Below are positions 50,751-60,247 of a stretch of DNA of 64,000 nt, in pieces; the stretch's first letter is position 1, and each line of letters opens with the position of its first letter. Location of the stretch: contig MWCD01000002.1 of assembly GCA_002069885.1 (NCBI GenBank), positions 62,001 through 126,000 of the forward strand. The letters run 5' to 3'. The stretch is from a bacterium ADurb.Bin236. GTDB lineage: Bacteria; UBP15; UBA6099. The notes below the pieces were generated by a model. That model was not told where the DNA came from. It did no database searches and was given only the letters and a program-made list of their open reading frames with translations. The position numbers and the translations under genes are program-made.

Positions 50751-52865
50751 ATGTGGAGATTGTTGCCGCGCCGCCACGCGGATTTTAATAGGCGCGCGGT
50801 CGCGGCGGAACTAATAATTATGAAATCAAGAGCAAGGATAATAATCGGAATTCTAGCGGTTTTTGCGCTGGTCGTTTCCCGGGGGGCTACGCGCTGTGCC
50901 GGGGCGGCTCCTGCTGTTTCGTATATGTCCGCATCAGAGGTCAAGCCCGGAATGGAAGGATACGGGCTGACGGTGTTCGAGGGGCTTGAGATATCGAGAT
51001 TTCCAGTGAAGGTAAAAGGCGTTATACCGGGAGCCGGGGTCAGCGGGGGGCCTCTGATACTGATAGAGTTGACCGGGCCGGAGCGGGAGAAATACGGCGG
51101 GGTGTCGATGGGGATGAGCGGCTCTCCGATATATGTCGGGGGCAAGCTCATCGGAGCATTGTCCATGACGTTTCCGATGACGGATCATCATCTGGGCGGG
51201 GTGACGGATATCGCGTCCATGTTGAAGGCCGCAGAATATGACGCGCCGAGGGCCGGGACGGTCGAGTTCGACGCGCCTTTCGAGCATGGCGGAAAGGTTT
51301 TTACGAGAATAAGTTATGAAACCGGCAGAGACGAGATAGAGGGGACATTATTTGCGAATGCGGCGGCGGCTCCGGCGATGGTTCGCGGGGTGACGGCGCG
51401 GACGATGCCGTTTGCGAAGAGGATATTTGAAGGAACGGGGATAGAAGTGACGGATGCGGGCGGCGCGTGGGCAGGGGCGAGAACGGGACAGGCGGTAATT
51501 GGTCCCGGCTCGGAGATAAAGCCCGGCAGTTCGGTGGCTGTGTTGTTGTTGACGGGAGACATGGAAGTGTCGGCGGCTGGAACGGTGACGCATGTGGAGG
51601 GCAAGCGGGCGCTGATGTTCGGGCATCCGCTGTTCAGGAAGGGCGATGTCCGGTATCTGTTGGCGGACGCGCCGGTGCTCGCGGTGGCGCGAGGCACTGA
51701 CATGTCGTTCAAAGCCGCCGCGACCGGGGCGCTTCGAGGAGAGATAACTCAGGACCGCGGCCCCGCTCTTGTGGGACGGCTGGACAGTTTTCCTCTGCTG
51801 ATACCGTTCGACATTACTGTCACTGACGGCGATATCGGCAAGACAGAGAGGTATTCGTTCAAGGTGGCGCGGGACGAGGATTTGTTGAGCAATCTTGCGG
51901 CGATGGCCGCGCTGCAAAGTCTCGACAACACCATCGACAGGCTCGGCAAAGGAACCTCCAGAGTGTCGTTTTCCATAGGATGCTCGGCCTGCGAAAAACC
52001 TGTAGAAAGGGAAAACATGTTTTACGACGGGGACGACATCGCGGCGTTGTCTCTGGTGGAGTTCGTGACGGCTCTTCAACTGCTCAAGGACAACAAATAC
52101 GCGGACGCGGAAGCGCGCAAGCTGAACCTGAACGTAGAGATAGATTCAAGGAACTCTTACGCGCTTATAGAGAAAGTGGAGATAGACGGCGGGGACGAAG
52201 GGAAGCCGGAAGCGGAAGAAACGAAGACGGGCGAAAATGCGGCATCCGCCGCCGAAACGGAAGCAAAAGCCGAAGAAAAAGAGCCGAGCGCGGCTGGAGA
52301 AAAGGGAAGCAAGGAAAAGGAAAAGCCGCCGGTGGTGAAGCGTGGGCAGAAGCTGGGGCTGAAGGTGTCTGTGAGGCCGTACCGGAGCGAGACGGTCGAG
52401 GAAAAAATATGGTTGAAAGTGCCAGCCGACATAGCGCCCGGACGCGCGGTGATAAGCGTCTTCTCCGGAGCAAGAGAGCTTCCGTCGGCGGCTCCGGAAA
52501 TGTTGCTGATAAAAATCCAAGTCGAGGGACAGGAAAGACAGGACGAAAAAGACCCTCATTTCCTTCGCGAAAGAAAGAAGGAGAAAAGTCTGGACGAAGT
52601 GTTGAAGGAGTTTTCGAGTCGTCCGATGAACAACGAGCTTGTGGCGAACATCGAGTCATTAGGGTTCTCCGGGCCGGACGACGAAGACGAAGAAGAGTAT
52701 GAAGACGAGGATCGGAACAGGGATGGAAGAGCGGGCAAGCTGACGGGCTGGGCTTTGGACGGCGTGGCGTCGATAAGGGTGGAGGTGGAGGACGAGTTGC
52801 CGAAGGTTTCTCCGAAAAGAAATATCAGAAAATCCAGAATAAATACTCTCAAGGGAGAAAAATGA
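50751..52865 (+). CDS. Exported S55 (SpoIVB-type) serine peptidase family protein
   Basis: The protein has 704 residues from the ATG at 50751, which follows GAGG by 5 nt and a TATAAT box (50703-50708) by 42 bp. An ATG at 50820 would give a neater signal peptide (MKSRARIIIGILAVFALVV). The N-terminal ~250 residues are an S55 domain: VKPGMEGYGLTVFEGLEISRFPV, then the active-site type GMSGSPIYVGGKLIGALS (121-138). The middle is beta-rich; a charged linker (about 490-540) and a very acidic stretch (DDEDEEEYEDEDRNRDGRAG) follow. SpoIVB acts in sporulation signalling, but no sporulation genes are here. An envelope-processing role is more likely. Confidence 0.75.
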   Translation: MWRLLPRRHADFNRRAVAAELIIMKSRARIIIGILAVFALVVSRGATRCAGAAPAVSYMSASEVKPGMEGYGLTVFEGLEISRFPVKVKGVIPGAGVSGGPLILIELTGPEREKYGGVSMGMSGSPIYVGGKLIGALSMTFPMTDHHLGGVTDIASMLKAAEYDAPRAGTVEFDAPFEHGGKVFTRISYETGRDEIEGTLFANAAAAPAMVRGVTARTMPFAKRIFEGTGIEVTDAGGAWAGARTGQAVIGPGSEIKPGSSVAVLLLTGDMEVSAAGTVTHVEGKRALMFGHPLFRKGDVRYLLADAPVLAVARGTDMSFKAAATGALRGEITQDRGPALVGRLDSFPLLIPFDITVTDGDIGKTERYSFKVARDEDLLSNLAAMAALQSLDNTIDRLGKGTSRVSFSIGCSACEKPVERENMFYDGDDIAALSLVEFVTALQLLKDNKYADAEARKLNLNVEIDSRNSYALIEKVEIDGGDEGKPEAEETKTGENAASAAETEAKAEEKEPSAAGEKGSKEKEKPPVVKRGQKLGLKVSVRPYRSETVEEKIWLKVPADIAPGRAVISVFSGARELPSAAPEMLLIKIQVEGQERQDEKDPHFLRERKKEKSLDEVLKEFSSRPMNNELVANIESLGFSGPDDEDEEEYEDEDRNRDGRAGKLTGWALDGVASIRVEVEDELPKVSPKRNIRKSRINTLKGEK

Positions 52866-52868
52866 TAA

Positions 52869-53435
52869 ATGGAAAAGAAGAAAAAGGCCGCCGCTAGGCA
52901 GAAGAGGGCGCAGGCTCCGGATGTGGCGGTTCTGATGGGAAGCGATTCCGACCTTAAAAGCATGACGGCGTGTTTTGAGACGCTGGACAGTTTCGGCGTG
53001 TCGTACGAGGCGCATATCGCGTCTGCGCACCGCACGCATGATTACGTGAAGAGGATAGTGACGACGTTTGACAACAATGGCGGAAAAGTGATGATAGCGG
53101 CGGCGGGGGCGGCGGCGCACCTGCCGGGAGTGGTCGCGGCGCTTACGAACCTGCCGGTGATAGGGGTTCCGATGGAGTCGAAGATGCTGGGGTTGGACTC
53201 GCTGTTGTCGATAGCTCAGATGCCCGCCGGGATGCCTGTGGCGACGGTGGCTGTGGGCGGATGCAAGAACGCGGCTCTGCTTGCGGTTCAGATACTGGCG
53301 CTGGGCAGGCCGGAGCTTGCCTCGCGCTACGGCAGGTTCAGGGCGCAGCAGGCGGAAGCTGTAATAAAGAAATCCGAGCGCCTGAGGACTTCGGGCTACA
53401 GGAACTACTTTTCGGAGGGCGGTTCGACGAGATGA
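52869..53435 (+). CDS. purE: N5-carboxyaminoimidazole ribonucleotide mutase PurE
   Basis: PurE makes CAIR in purine synthesis. The 188-residue protein carries VLMGSDSDLKSM, ASAHRTHD and AAGAAAHLPGVVAALT, the standard class I signature, plus a basic N-terminal extension (MEKKKKAAARQKRAQ). It opens the purE-purB-purC run; its stop overlaps the purB start by 4 bp (ATGA). Class I PurE normally works with PurK, which is not in the window. Confidence 0.97.
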   Translation: MEKKKKAAARQKRAQAPDVAVLMGSDSDLKSMTACFETLDSFGVSYEAHIASAHRTHDYVKRIVTTFDNNGGKVMIAAAGAAAHLPGVVAALTNLPVIGVPMESKMLGLDSLLSIAQMPAGMPVATVAVGGCKNAALLAVQILALGRPELASRYGRFRAQQAEAVIKKSERLRTSGYRNYFSEGGSTR

Positions 53436-54757
53436 TAGACAGGTACACATACGAGCCGATGCGCTCGATCTGGTCGGAAGAGAACAAGTTCAGGAAGTGG
53501 CTGGACGTGGAGATAGCGGCATGCGAGGCGTGGCATGCGAAGGGGAAAATTCCCGCGCGCGCGCTGTCGACGATCAAAAAGAAAGCCGCGTTCACGATTC
53601 AGCGCATAGACGAGATAGAGAAAGAGACGGACCACGACGTGATAGCGTTTCTGACGAACGTGGCGGAGAATGTCGGGCCGGATTCGAGATTCATACACGT
53701 GGGTATGACGTCGTCTGACGTGCTGGACACGGCGCAGGCGCTGCGAATGCGCGAGTCTGCGGACGCTCTTATCGCGGAAGTCAAGGAAATCCGCGTCATA
53801 TTAGAGCGCCGAGCGATAGAGCACAAGTTCACCGTCATGGTGGGCCGAACGCACGGTATACACGCCGAGCCTATGACTTTCGGAATGAAGATGCTGCTGT
53901 GGCTGGCCGAGATGGGGCGCAACCTCGAAAGACTCGAAAGGGCGCGGGAGACGATATCTGTCGGAAAGATTTCAGGCGCGGTGGGAACATACTCGAACCT
54001 GCCACCCGATGTCGAAGAAGACACCTGCCGCAGGCTTGGGCTTAAGGCCGCGCCTATCGCCACGCAGGTGATTCAGAGGGACAGGCACGCGGAGTTCATG
54101 TCGACTCTGGCGGTGGTCGGCGGCACTATTGAGAAGATTGCCACCGAAGTTCGCGGGCTTCAGCGAACGGACATTCGAGAGGCGGAGGAGTTCTTCGCGA
54201 AGGGCCAGAAAGGCTCGTCGGCGATGCCGCACAAGAGGAACCCGATCACAGCCGAGCGTCTGGCCGGGCTTGCCCGCGTGTTGCGCGCGAACGCCCACGC
54301 CGCCATGGAAAACATGGCTCTCTGGCACGAGCGGGACATAACTCATTCGTCTGTGGAAAGAGTGATAATCCCGGACAGTTGCATACTGCTTCACTATATG
54401 CTGGTCAGGCTGAAACGTCTTCTGGACAAGCTGTTGGTGTATCCGGACGCGATGCTTGAAAACCTCAACAAGACGAGGGGATTGATATTCTCGCAGCGGG
54501 TGATGCTGGCGCTGGTGGGCAAGGGCGCGACGAGGGAGCAAGCGTACCACATCGTGCAGCGAAACGCGATGAGGGTGTGGGCGGAGAAGGCGGAGTTTAA
54601 GTCGCTGCTGTCGGCTGACGCCGAAGTGGCGGCGCTGCTGAAACCCGCCGAGTTGGAAGAGTGTTTTGAAGTGGAGTATTTCATAAGGCACGTGGACGAA
54701 ATATACGAGAGATTTTTCCCGAAGAAGAAAGCGCGGGCGGGCAAGGCGAAGAAATAG
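53432..54757 (+). CDS. purB: Adenylosuccinate lyase
   Basis: PurB acts twice in purine synthesis, splitting SAICAR and adenylosuccinate. In the 441-residue protein the landmarks are MIDRYTYEPMRSIWSEENKF at the start, HVGMTSSDVLDTAQA, MVGRTHGIHAEPMTFGMK and the signature KGSSAMPHKRNPI. The start overlaps the purE stop, and an upstream in-frame extension to 53261 is excluded by the N-terminal match. A lysine-rich tail (KKKARAGKAKK) ends it. Confidence 0.98.
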   Translation: MIDRYTYEPMRSIWSEENKFRKWLDVEIAACEAWHAKGKIPARALSTIKKKAAFTIQRIDEIEKETDHDVIAFLTNVAENVGPDSRFIHVGMTSSDVLDTAQALRMRESADALIAEVKEIRVILERRAIEHKFTVMVGRTHGIHAEPMTFGMKMLLWLAEMGRNLERLERARETISVGKISGAVGTYSNLPPDVEEDTCRRLGLKAAPIATQVIQRDRHAEFMSTLAVVGGTIEKIATEVRGLQRTDIREAEEFFAKGQKGSSAMPHKRNPITAERLAGLARVLRANAHAAMENMALWHERDITHSSVERVIIPDSCILLHYMLVRLKRLLDKLLVYPDAMLENLNKTRGLIFSQRVMLALVGKGATREQAYHIVQRNAMRVWAEKAEFKSLLSADAEVAALLKPAELEECFEVEYFIRHVDEIYERFFPKKKARAGKAKK

Positions 54758-54775
54758 CCCGCGCGGGGTAAAGAC

Positions 54776-55483
54776 ATGGGAAAAGGCGCTTTAATAAGAG
54801 AGACGCCGGGGATGCGGGTGTATCAGTCGGACGCGTCCGCCGACCGGTTCGCGGTCGAGTTCACGAACGACGCGGTTGAATGCGGCGCTGAGAAGTCGCC
54901 CATGTTTCCGGGAAAGGGAGCGCTGAACATGAAGATTGCAGCCGCGCTCTTCAAGAGGCTGGAAGATTGCGGAGTGGCGACACATTTCGCGCGCGAGGCG
55001 GGCGGATCCGAGATGGAGACCGTCGCGGCGCGGATAATCCCGGCCCGCGTGGCGGTGCGCAACATGGTTTCAGATGAATTCGCCGCCCGCACTCGCCTCG
55101 CCGCAGGCTCGATACTCCCGGTGACCATCATCGAGTTCAACGTGAAGATGGACGCGGGCAAGGAGTTTCAGCCGGGGATGCGAGCGCGCGTCTACACGGA
55201 AGTGACGGACGGCGACGTGAAGACGATGAGAACGAGGGCGGCTCAAGTCAACAAGGCTCTGCAGCCGTTCCTCTACAAGCGCGGGATCGCTCTGGCGGAT
55301 TACTATCTCGAATTTGGGAAGGACTCGAACGACTTTTTCCGAGTATGCGGGGCGCTCACGCCGGACACTTGCTCGTTCTGGAGCAGGGACACGCTGGAGA
55401 AGCTGGACAAGGACAGATATCTGCGGCCGATGAGAGGCTCGGAGACGGCGGCCGGCATCGTGTTGAAGGCGCTGACAGCGTAA
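54776..55483 (+). CDS. purC: SAICAR synthetase PurC, divergent
   Basis: PurC joins aspartate to CAIR. The 235-residue protein has the family layout: FPGKGALNMKIAAALFKRLEDCGVATHF, IIPARVAVRNMVS, LALADYYLEFG-type strand and LTPDTCSFWSRDTLEKLDKDRY. Several usual residues differ: the DE pair before SPDTCR is GA here, R of DTCR is S, and the VEF-YYK region reads IEFNVK. Its place after purE-purB supports the call. It may have altered kinetics, or may have drifted to a related substrate. It starts 18 bp after purB. Confidence 0.85.
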   Translation: MGKGALIRETPGMRVYQSDASADRFAVEFTNDAVECGAEKSPMFPGKGALNMKIAAALFKRLEDCGVATHFAREAGGSEMETVAARIIPARVAVRNMVSDEFAARTRLAAGSILPVTIIEFNVKMDAGKEFQPGMRARVYTEVTDGDVKTMRTRAAQVNKALQPFLYKRGIALADYYLEFGKDSNDFFRVCGALTPDTCSFWSRDTLEKLDKDRYLRPMRGSETAAGIVLKALTA

Positions 55484-55571
55484 GCCTGTCGGCCGGACGA
55501 TTTTTGAAATAACCGCCGAAGGCGGCGCGAGACGCGCCCGGCGGAAGCGCAGAATTTGAGGCCATAGAAAA

Positions 55572-56714
55572 ATGTCGATGCAAAGACCGCAACCGCAACA
55601 GCAGAAACCGCAGCCGGTTTTGCCTTCGCTCGAAGAGAACATGGAGCCGAAAGAAAGGCTGAACGCATACCTGAGGTATCTGGCCGAGCACAACGGCTCC
55701 GACGTCCATTTCAAAGGGAACAGCCCGGTATTCTTCAGAATTGATGGAAGACTGCGACCGGGCGACCCGCGCTCTGTTGTTCCTCCGCAACTTGTGGACG
55801 AGATGGCGAAATCAATAATGAACGAGAGACAGTTGCGCGAGTTCGTGGAGACGAACGAGTGCGACATGTCATACAGTCTGCCGGGAGTGTCGAGGTTCCG
55901 CGTAAACGTATTCAAGCAGAGCGGGCTTACCGGGGCGGTGCTGAGAACGATTCCGCTGAAAATATTGACTATCAAAGAGTTGGCGCTGCCGGACACGCTA
56001 GAAGAGCTTTCGGACAGGCCGAAAGGGCTGATACTTGTAACCGGCCCGACGGGCAGCGGCAAGTCCACAACCCTTGCTGCGATGATAGACCACATAAATC
56101 AGACTCGGCGAGAGCATATCCTGACAATCGAGGATCCTATCGAATTTTTGCACAGAGACAAGAACTGCAGCGTATGCCAGAGGGAGGTCGGGCAGGACAC
56201 CAAGTCGTTCGACCGCGCTCTGCGCTCGGCGCTTCGCGAAGACCCGGACGTGATACTCGTCGGCGAGCTTCGCACTCTGGAGACGATATCGATGGCTATC
56301 ACCGCGGCTGAAACCGGGCACCTCGTGTTCGCCACTCTGCACACGACGGGCGCGGTTCAGACCATAAACAGGGTTATCGACGTGTTCCCGCCGCACCAAC
56401 AGCAGCAGATAAGGATGCAGCTTTCGGTGACGTTGCAGAGCGTGGTGTCTCAGACGCTTGTGCCCGCGGCGACAGGGAAAGGCCGCGTCGTCGCTCATGA
56501 AATTATGGTCATCAACTCGGCCATATCGAGTCTTATTCGAGAGAACAAAGTGTTCATGATTCATCAGGCGATTCAAGCCGGCAAGGAGCAGGGCATGCAC
56601 ACGCTGGATCAGCACTTGGCCGAACTGATGAAACGCCGGCTCGTCAAGTTCGAAGACGCGGTGGCGAAATGCCAGAACGTCCCTGAATTCTCCAAACTAG
56701 TGGGCAGAGGATAA
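55572..56714 (+). CDS. PilT/PilU-type twitching ATPase, paralogue 1
   Basis: A 380-residue secretion-type ATPase. After a Gln/Pro-rich N-terminus come a PAS-like N-domain (about 30-130), Walker A GPTGSGKST (158-166), the Asp box IEDPIEF, Walker B DPDVILVGELR and the His box TGHLVFATLHT. The PilT motif AIRNLIRE reads AISSLIRE here, and an extra Cys pair (CSVC) is in the variable loop. It lies 6 bp before a second paralogue, an arrangement like pilT-pilU. No other pilus genes are in view. Confidence 0.88.
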   Translation: MSMQRPQPQQQKPQPVLPSLEENMEPKERLNAYLRYLAEHNGSDVHFKGNSPVFFRIDGRLRPGDPRSVVPPQLVDEMAKSIMNERQLREFVETNECDMSYSLPGVSRFRVNVFKQSGLTGAVLRTIPLKILTIKELALPDTLEELSDRPKGLILVTGPTGSGKSTTLAAMIDHINQTRREHILTIEDPIEFLHRDKNCSVCQREVGQDTKSFDRALRSALREDPDVILVGELRTLETISMAITAAETGHLVFATLHTTGAVQTINRVIDVFPPHQQQQIRMQLSVTLQSVVSQTLVPAATGKGRVVAHEIMVINSAISSLIRENKVFMIHQAIQAGKEQGMHTLDQHLAELMKRRLVKFEDAVAKCQNVPEFSKLVGRG

Positions 56715-56720
56715 CAGCAG

Positions 56721-57809
56721 ATGCATATAAGAGAGCTTCTGGATGTAATGCTCCAATCAGACGCGTCCGACCTTCACATGAAAGTCGGCAACCACCCGAT
56801 GCTGAGGATTGACGGGAAAATCGCTCTTCAGACGAATCTGGCGAAACTTACCCCCCAGACGATGGACGAGCTGATAAACAGCATGCTCGACGAGGAGCAC
56901 GCGAAGGAATACCGGGACACATGGGAGTCGGACTTCGCGTACGACTATCCGGGCAAGGCGAGGTTCCGCGTCAATGTGTTCCATCAGAGAGGGACGAAGG
57001 CCGCCGTGCTCAGAGTCATCCCGACAAAAGTTCGGTCTATAGAGGACTTGAGCCTGCCGCCGGTGGTGAAGAAGTTCTGCGAGCGCCCGCGCGGGCTTAT
57101 ACTCGTGACCGGCCCGACCGGGAGCGGCAAGTCCACCACTCTGGCGGCAATGATAGACCACATAAACGCGACCCGCGAAGAACACATAATAACAATCGAG
57201 GATCCGATAGAGTTCGTCCACCAGAACAAGAAGAGCTTAGTCAATCAGCGCGAGGTCGGACGGGACACCGGGTCGTTCTCGGCGGCGTTGAAGAGCGCGC
57301 TCAGGCAGGACCCGGACGTGGTGCTTATCGGCGAAATGAGAGACCTAGAGACCATCTCCACCGCGATCACCACCGCCGAGACGGGGCACCTCGTGCTCGG
57401 CACGCTTCACACTACGGGCGCGGCCCAGACGGTCGACCGCATCATCGACGTTTTCCCTCCCGAACAGCAGTCGCAGATAAGGATGCAGGTGTCGCAGAAC
57501 ATTGAGGGGATAATCTCGCAGACGCTTGTCCGCAGGGCGGCAGGGCGCGGGCGCGTCGCAGCATTCGAGATAATGGTTCCCACAGGGGCCTTGCGCAACC
57601 TCATTCGCGACGGAAAAACATACCAGCTTCCCGCTTCCATTCAAACGGGAAAGAACATCGGCATGCTCTCTCTCGAACAAGCCCTTTATGAGTTGATGAA
57701 GAAAAACATCATCACCAAAGAGGACGCGATGAACAAGTCTATGGACAGGGACTATCTGTTGGAGCTGATGACGGGCATACAGAAACAGCCGCAGAGAAGA
57801 ACAACCTGA
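56721..57809 (+). CDS. pilT: Type IV pilus retraction ATPase PilT, paralogue 2
   Basis: A 362-residue PilT. It has an N-domain starting HIRELLDVMLQSDASDLHMK, Walker A GPTGSGKSTT, IEDPIEFVHQNK, VLIGEMRDLETIS (Walker B region), TGHLVLGTLHT and the motif ALRNLIRD. The match to PilT is closer than for paralogue 1. The two genes are translated together (6-bp gap). The product would power pilus retraction at the inner membrane. Confidence 0.95.
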   Translation: MHIRELLDVMLQSDASDLHMKVGNHPMLRIDGKIALQTNLAKLTPQTMDELINSMLDEEHAKEYRDTWESDFAYDYPGKARFRVNVFHQRGTKAAVLRVIPTKVRSIEDLSLPPVVKKFCERPRGLILVTGPTGSGKSTTLAAMIDHINATREEHIITIEDPIEFVHQNKKSLVNQREVGRDTGSFSAALKSALRQDPDVVLIGEMRDLETISTAITTAETGHLVLGTLHTTGAAQTVDRIIDVFPPEQQSQIRMQVSQNIEGIISQTLVRRAAGRGRVAAFEIMVPTGALRNLIRDGKTYQLPASIQTGKNIGMLSLEQALYELMKKNIITKEDAMNKSMDRDYLLELMTGIQKQPQRRTT

Positions 57810-57862
57810 ACGCGGCAGGCAAGGGCGGCGGAACGCCCGCGCCGCGCCGGAGCGCGAACTCG

Positions 57863-58852
57863 ATGGACAACCCGCAACGCGTCACAGTCGTCATCCCGAA
57901 CTGGAACGGAGAGAAATATATCGGCGAATGTCTCGGCGCGCTTGAGCGCCAGACCCTGGGCGGGCAGCGAGTTATTGTGATAGACAACGCGTCGCGGGAC
58001 GGCTCTCGCGAAATAATAAAAAACAATCATCCGGAAGTGGAATTGATAGAATCGAGCGCGAACGAGGGATTCGCGCGCGCTGTGAACAAGGGTATACGCG
58101 CGGCGGACACCGAGTTCGTGGCGCTGCTGAACAACGACGCGGTTGCCGACCCGGATTGGCTCGAAAAAGTGGTCGCGGCGCTGGATTCTAATCCCGGCTT
58201 CGATTCGGTAGCGTGCAAGATAGTTTTTTACGATGATCCTAATACGATCGACTCGGCGGGGGATGAGTACTCGCCGTGGGGAGCCGTATCCAACAGGGGG
58301 CATGGACTGAGAGACGGCGGGGATTACGACCTTCCGGCTCGCGTGTTCGGGCCGTGCGCGGCGGCGGCGCTATACAGGAAATCGCTGTTCGACGAGATAG
58401 GGCTGTTCGACGAGAATTTTTTTGCCTATTACGAGGACACGGATTTGAATCTACGGGCGGCTATTGCGGGCCGCAAGTGTTTCTACGCGCCCGGCGCGAG
58501 GGTTAGACATCGCTATTCGGCAAGTTCGAGCGGCAAGACCCGGAAGCTGGGCGTTGAAGAAGTATATATACATCTGACCGGCGTGGCCGTGAAGGGGTTG
58601 CCTGCTGCGGCCTCCGCGCCTCTGAAGGCCGCCGTTTTTCACGGAGCGATATTTTTCTTTTTCGTTCTTGCTCGCCTGCGCAAACGCAACAGGCTGCCTT
58701 CGGTTCCGCTCATAAAATTCATGTCCGTCATGTTTGCGCAGCGGCGCGCGACGGCGGGAGCGGCGAAGGTGACATCCGCCGAGTTGAGGCGTCTATTCCG
58801 GGCGGAGCTTTTGACGGCGGACGCGGTCGCGCGCGGAGACGGCGATGTTTGA
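57863..58852 (+). CDS. Family 2 glycosyltransferase
   Basis: A 329-residue GT2 enzyme (rhamnosyltransferase-like RfbF/WbbL group). VTVVIPNWNGEKYIGECLGAL starts the nucleotide-sugar domain; FVALLNNDAVADPDW has the metal-binding DxD-type NND; and GLFDENFFAYYEDTDLNLRAAIAG contains the likely catalytic ED. A C-terminal hydrophobic segment (AAVFHGAIFFFFVLARL) may attach it to the membrane. It follows pilT by 53 bp. The sugar is unknown. Confidence 0.92.
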   Translation: MDNPQRVTVVIPNWNGEKYIGECLGALERQTLGGQRVIVIDNASRDGSREIIKNNHPEVELIESSANEGFARAVNKGIRAADTEFVALLNNDAVADPDWLEKVVAALDSNPGFDSVACKIVFYDDPNTIDSAGDEYSPWGAVSNRGHGLRDGGDYDLPARVFGPCAAAALYRKSLFDEIGLFDENFFAYYEDTDLNLRAAIAGRKCFYAPGARVRHRYSASSSGKTRKLGVEEVYIHLTGVAVKGLPAAASAPLKAAVFHGAIFFFFVLARLRKRNRLPSVPLIKFMSVMFAQRRATAGAAKVTSAELRRLFRAELLTADAVARGDGDV

Positions 58853-58894
58853 CATTGATTTTTTGATATTCTAATATGACGCTGGGAGAAGATA

Positions 58895-60193
58895 ATGACA
58901 TTTCTTACAATAGTCTTGTTTTTGCTTCTTATAGCGAGCTATCTGTTTTCTGCGGTTGAGACAGCGTTAGTCGCTCTAAGCAGACATCGGCTCAACGCGC
59001 TCAAGGAAAGGCGTCCGACTCATTCCGGAGCGATTGATTATTGGCTGAAAAGCCCCAATAACATGCTTACAACTATCCTAATCGGATTAAACGCGGTTAA
59101 CATGCTCGCGGCGATTCTAATGGAAAATCTAATTAGCTCATTGTTTGAGGCGCGCGGATGGCCGGAGTGGAGCGCCTCGATGGTCAGCTTCGGCATTATC
59201 ACTTTTCTAGTGATCGAATTTTGCGAAATATTGCCAAAAATGGTTGGATATAATAATTCTGACAACGTAGTCCTGAAATTCATCAAGCCTGTCGCTTTCT
59301 TTCACAGGATAGTATTGCCTATAGGAAAAATTGCGGTTAAGCTGGCCAATGTCACTCTAAAGATATTCACTGGCAAATCCGGACCTTTGGAAGGCCCGTT
59401 CATCACCCAGTCGGAGATTCTAGGGATTGTGGATGACGCGGGAGAGCAGGGGGTCATTGACAAGTCAGAGAGGGAAATGATACGCAGCGTGGTGGAATTT
59501 GGGGACACGCAGGTGAGGGAAGTGATGACGCCGAGACCGGACATGCGGATGGCTCCGGCGGACACCACGGTGGACCGGATGGCGGTCCTCATGGAAGAGC
59601 AGAAGCATTCCCGCATACCGATTTACGAAGGCGGGGAGGACAACGTCATCGGCGTGGTGAATTCGAGAACGCTGCTGCGCGCGCTGAAAGACGGACGCGA
59701 CTCGGACCCGGTGAAGAACTATGTGCACAAAGCATACTTCGTGCCGGAGTCAAAGATGGTGGACGACCTGCTGCACGATTTTCAGAAGAAGCGGACACAT
59801 CTGGCGATAGTCATCGACGAATATGGATGCACGGCGGGGCTGGTGACGATAGAAGACCTGCTCGAGGAAATCGTGGGCGAGATATGGGACGAGTACGACA
59901 CCGAAGAGCCTCTTTACAGATGGGTGGACGCGGACACTTTGAGAGTGGACGCTAGGATTGACATCGCGGAACTGAACGATATTCTCGACGCGGAGTTCAA
60001 CGACGACGAAGAGTTTGAGACGCTAGGCGGATTGATTTTTCATACGATGGGCAAAGTTCCCAAACAAGAAGAGATAGTCGATATCGACGGTTACGAGATG
60101 AAAGTGGAGCGGATGGTCGGGCGGAGGATAGCGTCGGTGATTATCAAAAGGCCGTCTTATCCGGGGCCGGAATCCGAGAACGGCGAGAAATGA
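58895..60193 (+). CDS. CNNM/CBS-domain membrane protein (HlyC/CorC family)
   Basis: A 432-residue protein with a CNNM (DUF21) membrane domain of about four helices (residues 1-190; landmarks [16 protein letters not shown] and [14 protein letters not shown]). Two CBS domains follow (about 200-330; [44 protein letters not shown]), then a CorC_HlyC transporter-associated domain. Relatives are linked to magnesium or cobalt efflux. GGGAGA precedes the ATG by 5 nt. Confidence 0.93.
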   Translation: MTFLTIVLFLLLIASYLFSAVETALVALSRHRLNALKERRPTHSGAIDYWLKSPNNMLTTILIGLNAVNMLAAILMENLISSLFEARGWPEWSASMVSFGIITFLVIEFCEILPKMVGYNNSDNVVLKFIKPVAFFHRIVLPIGKIAVKLANVTLKIFTGKSGPLEGPFITQSEILGIVDDAGEQGVIDKSEREMIRSVVEFGDTQVREVMTPRPDMRMAPADTTVDRMAVLMEEQKHSRIPIYEGGEDNVIGVVNSRTLLRALKDGRDSDPVKNYVHKAYFVPESKMVDDLLHDFQKKRTHLAIVIDEYGCTAGLVTIEDLLEEIVGEIWDEYDTEEPLYRWVDADTLRVDARIDIAELNDILDAEFNDDEEFETLGGLIFHTMGKVPKQEEIVDIDGYEMKVERMVGRRIASVIIKRPSYPGPESENGEK

Positions 60194-60247
60194 GACTCGC
60201 CGCCCCGCGAAGTCGCGGAATAGACTAATCAACAAAGGTGAACGCGA

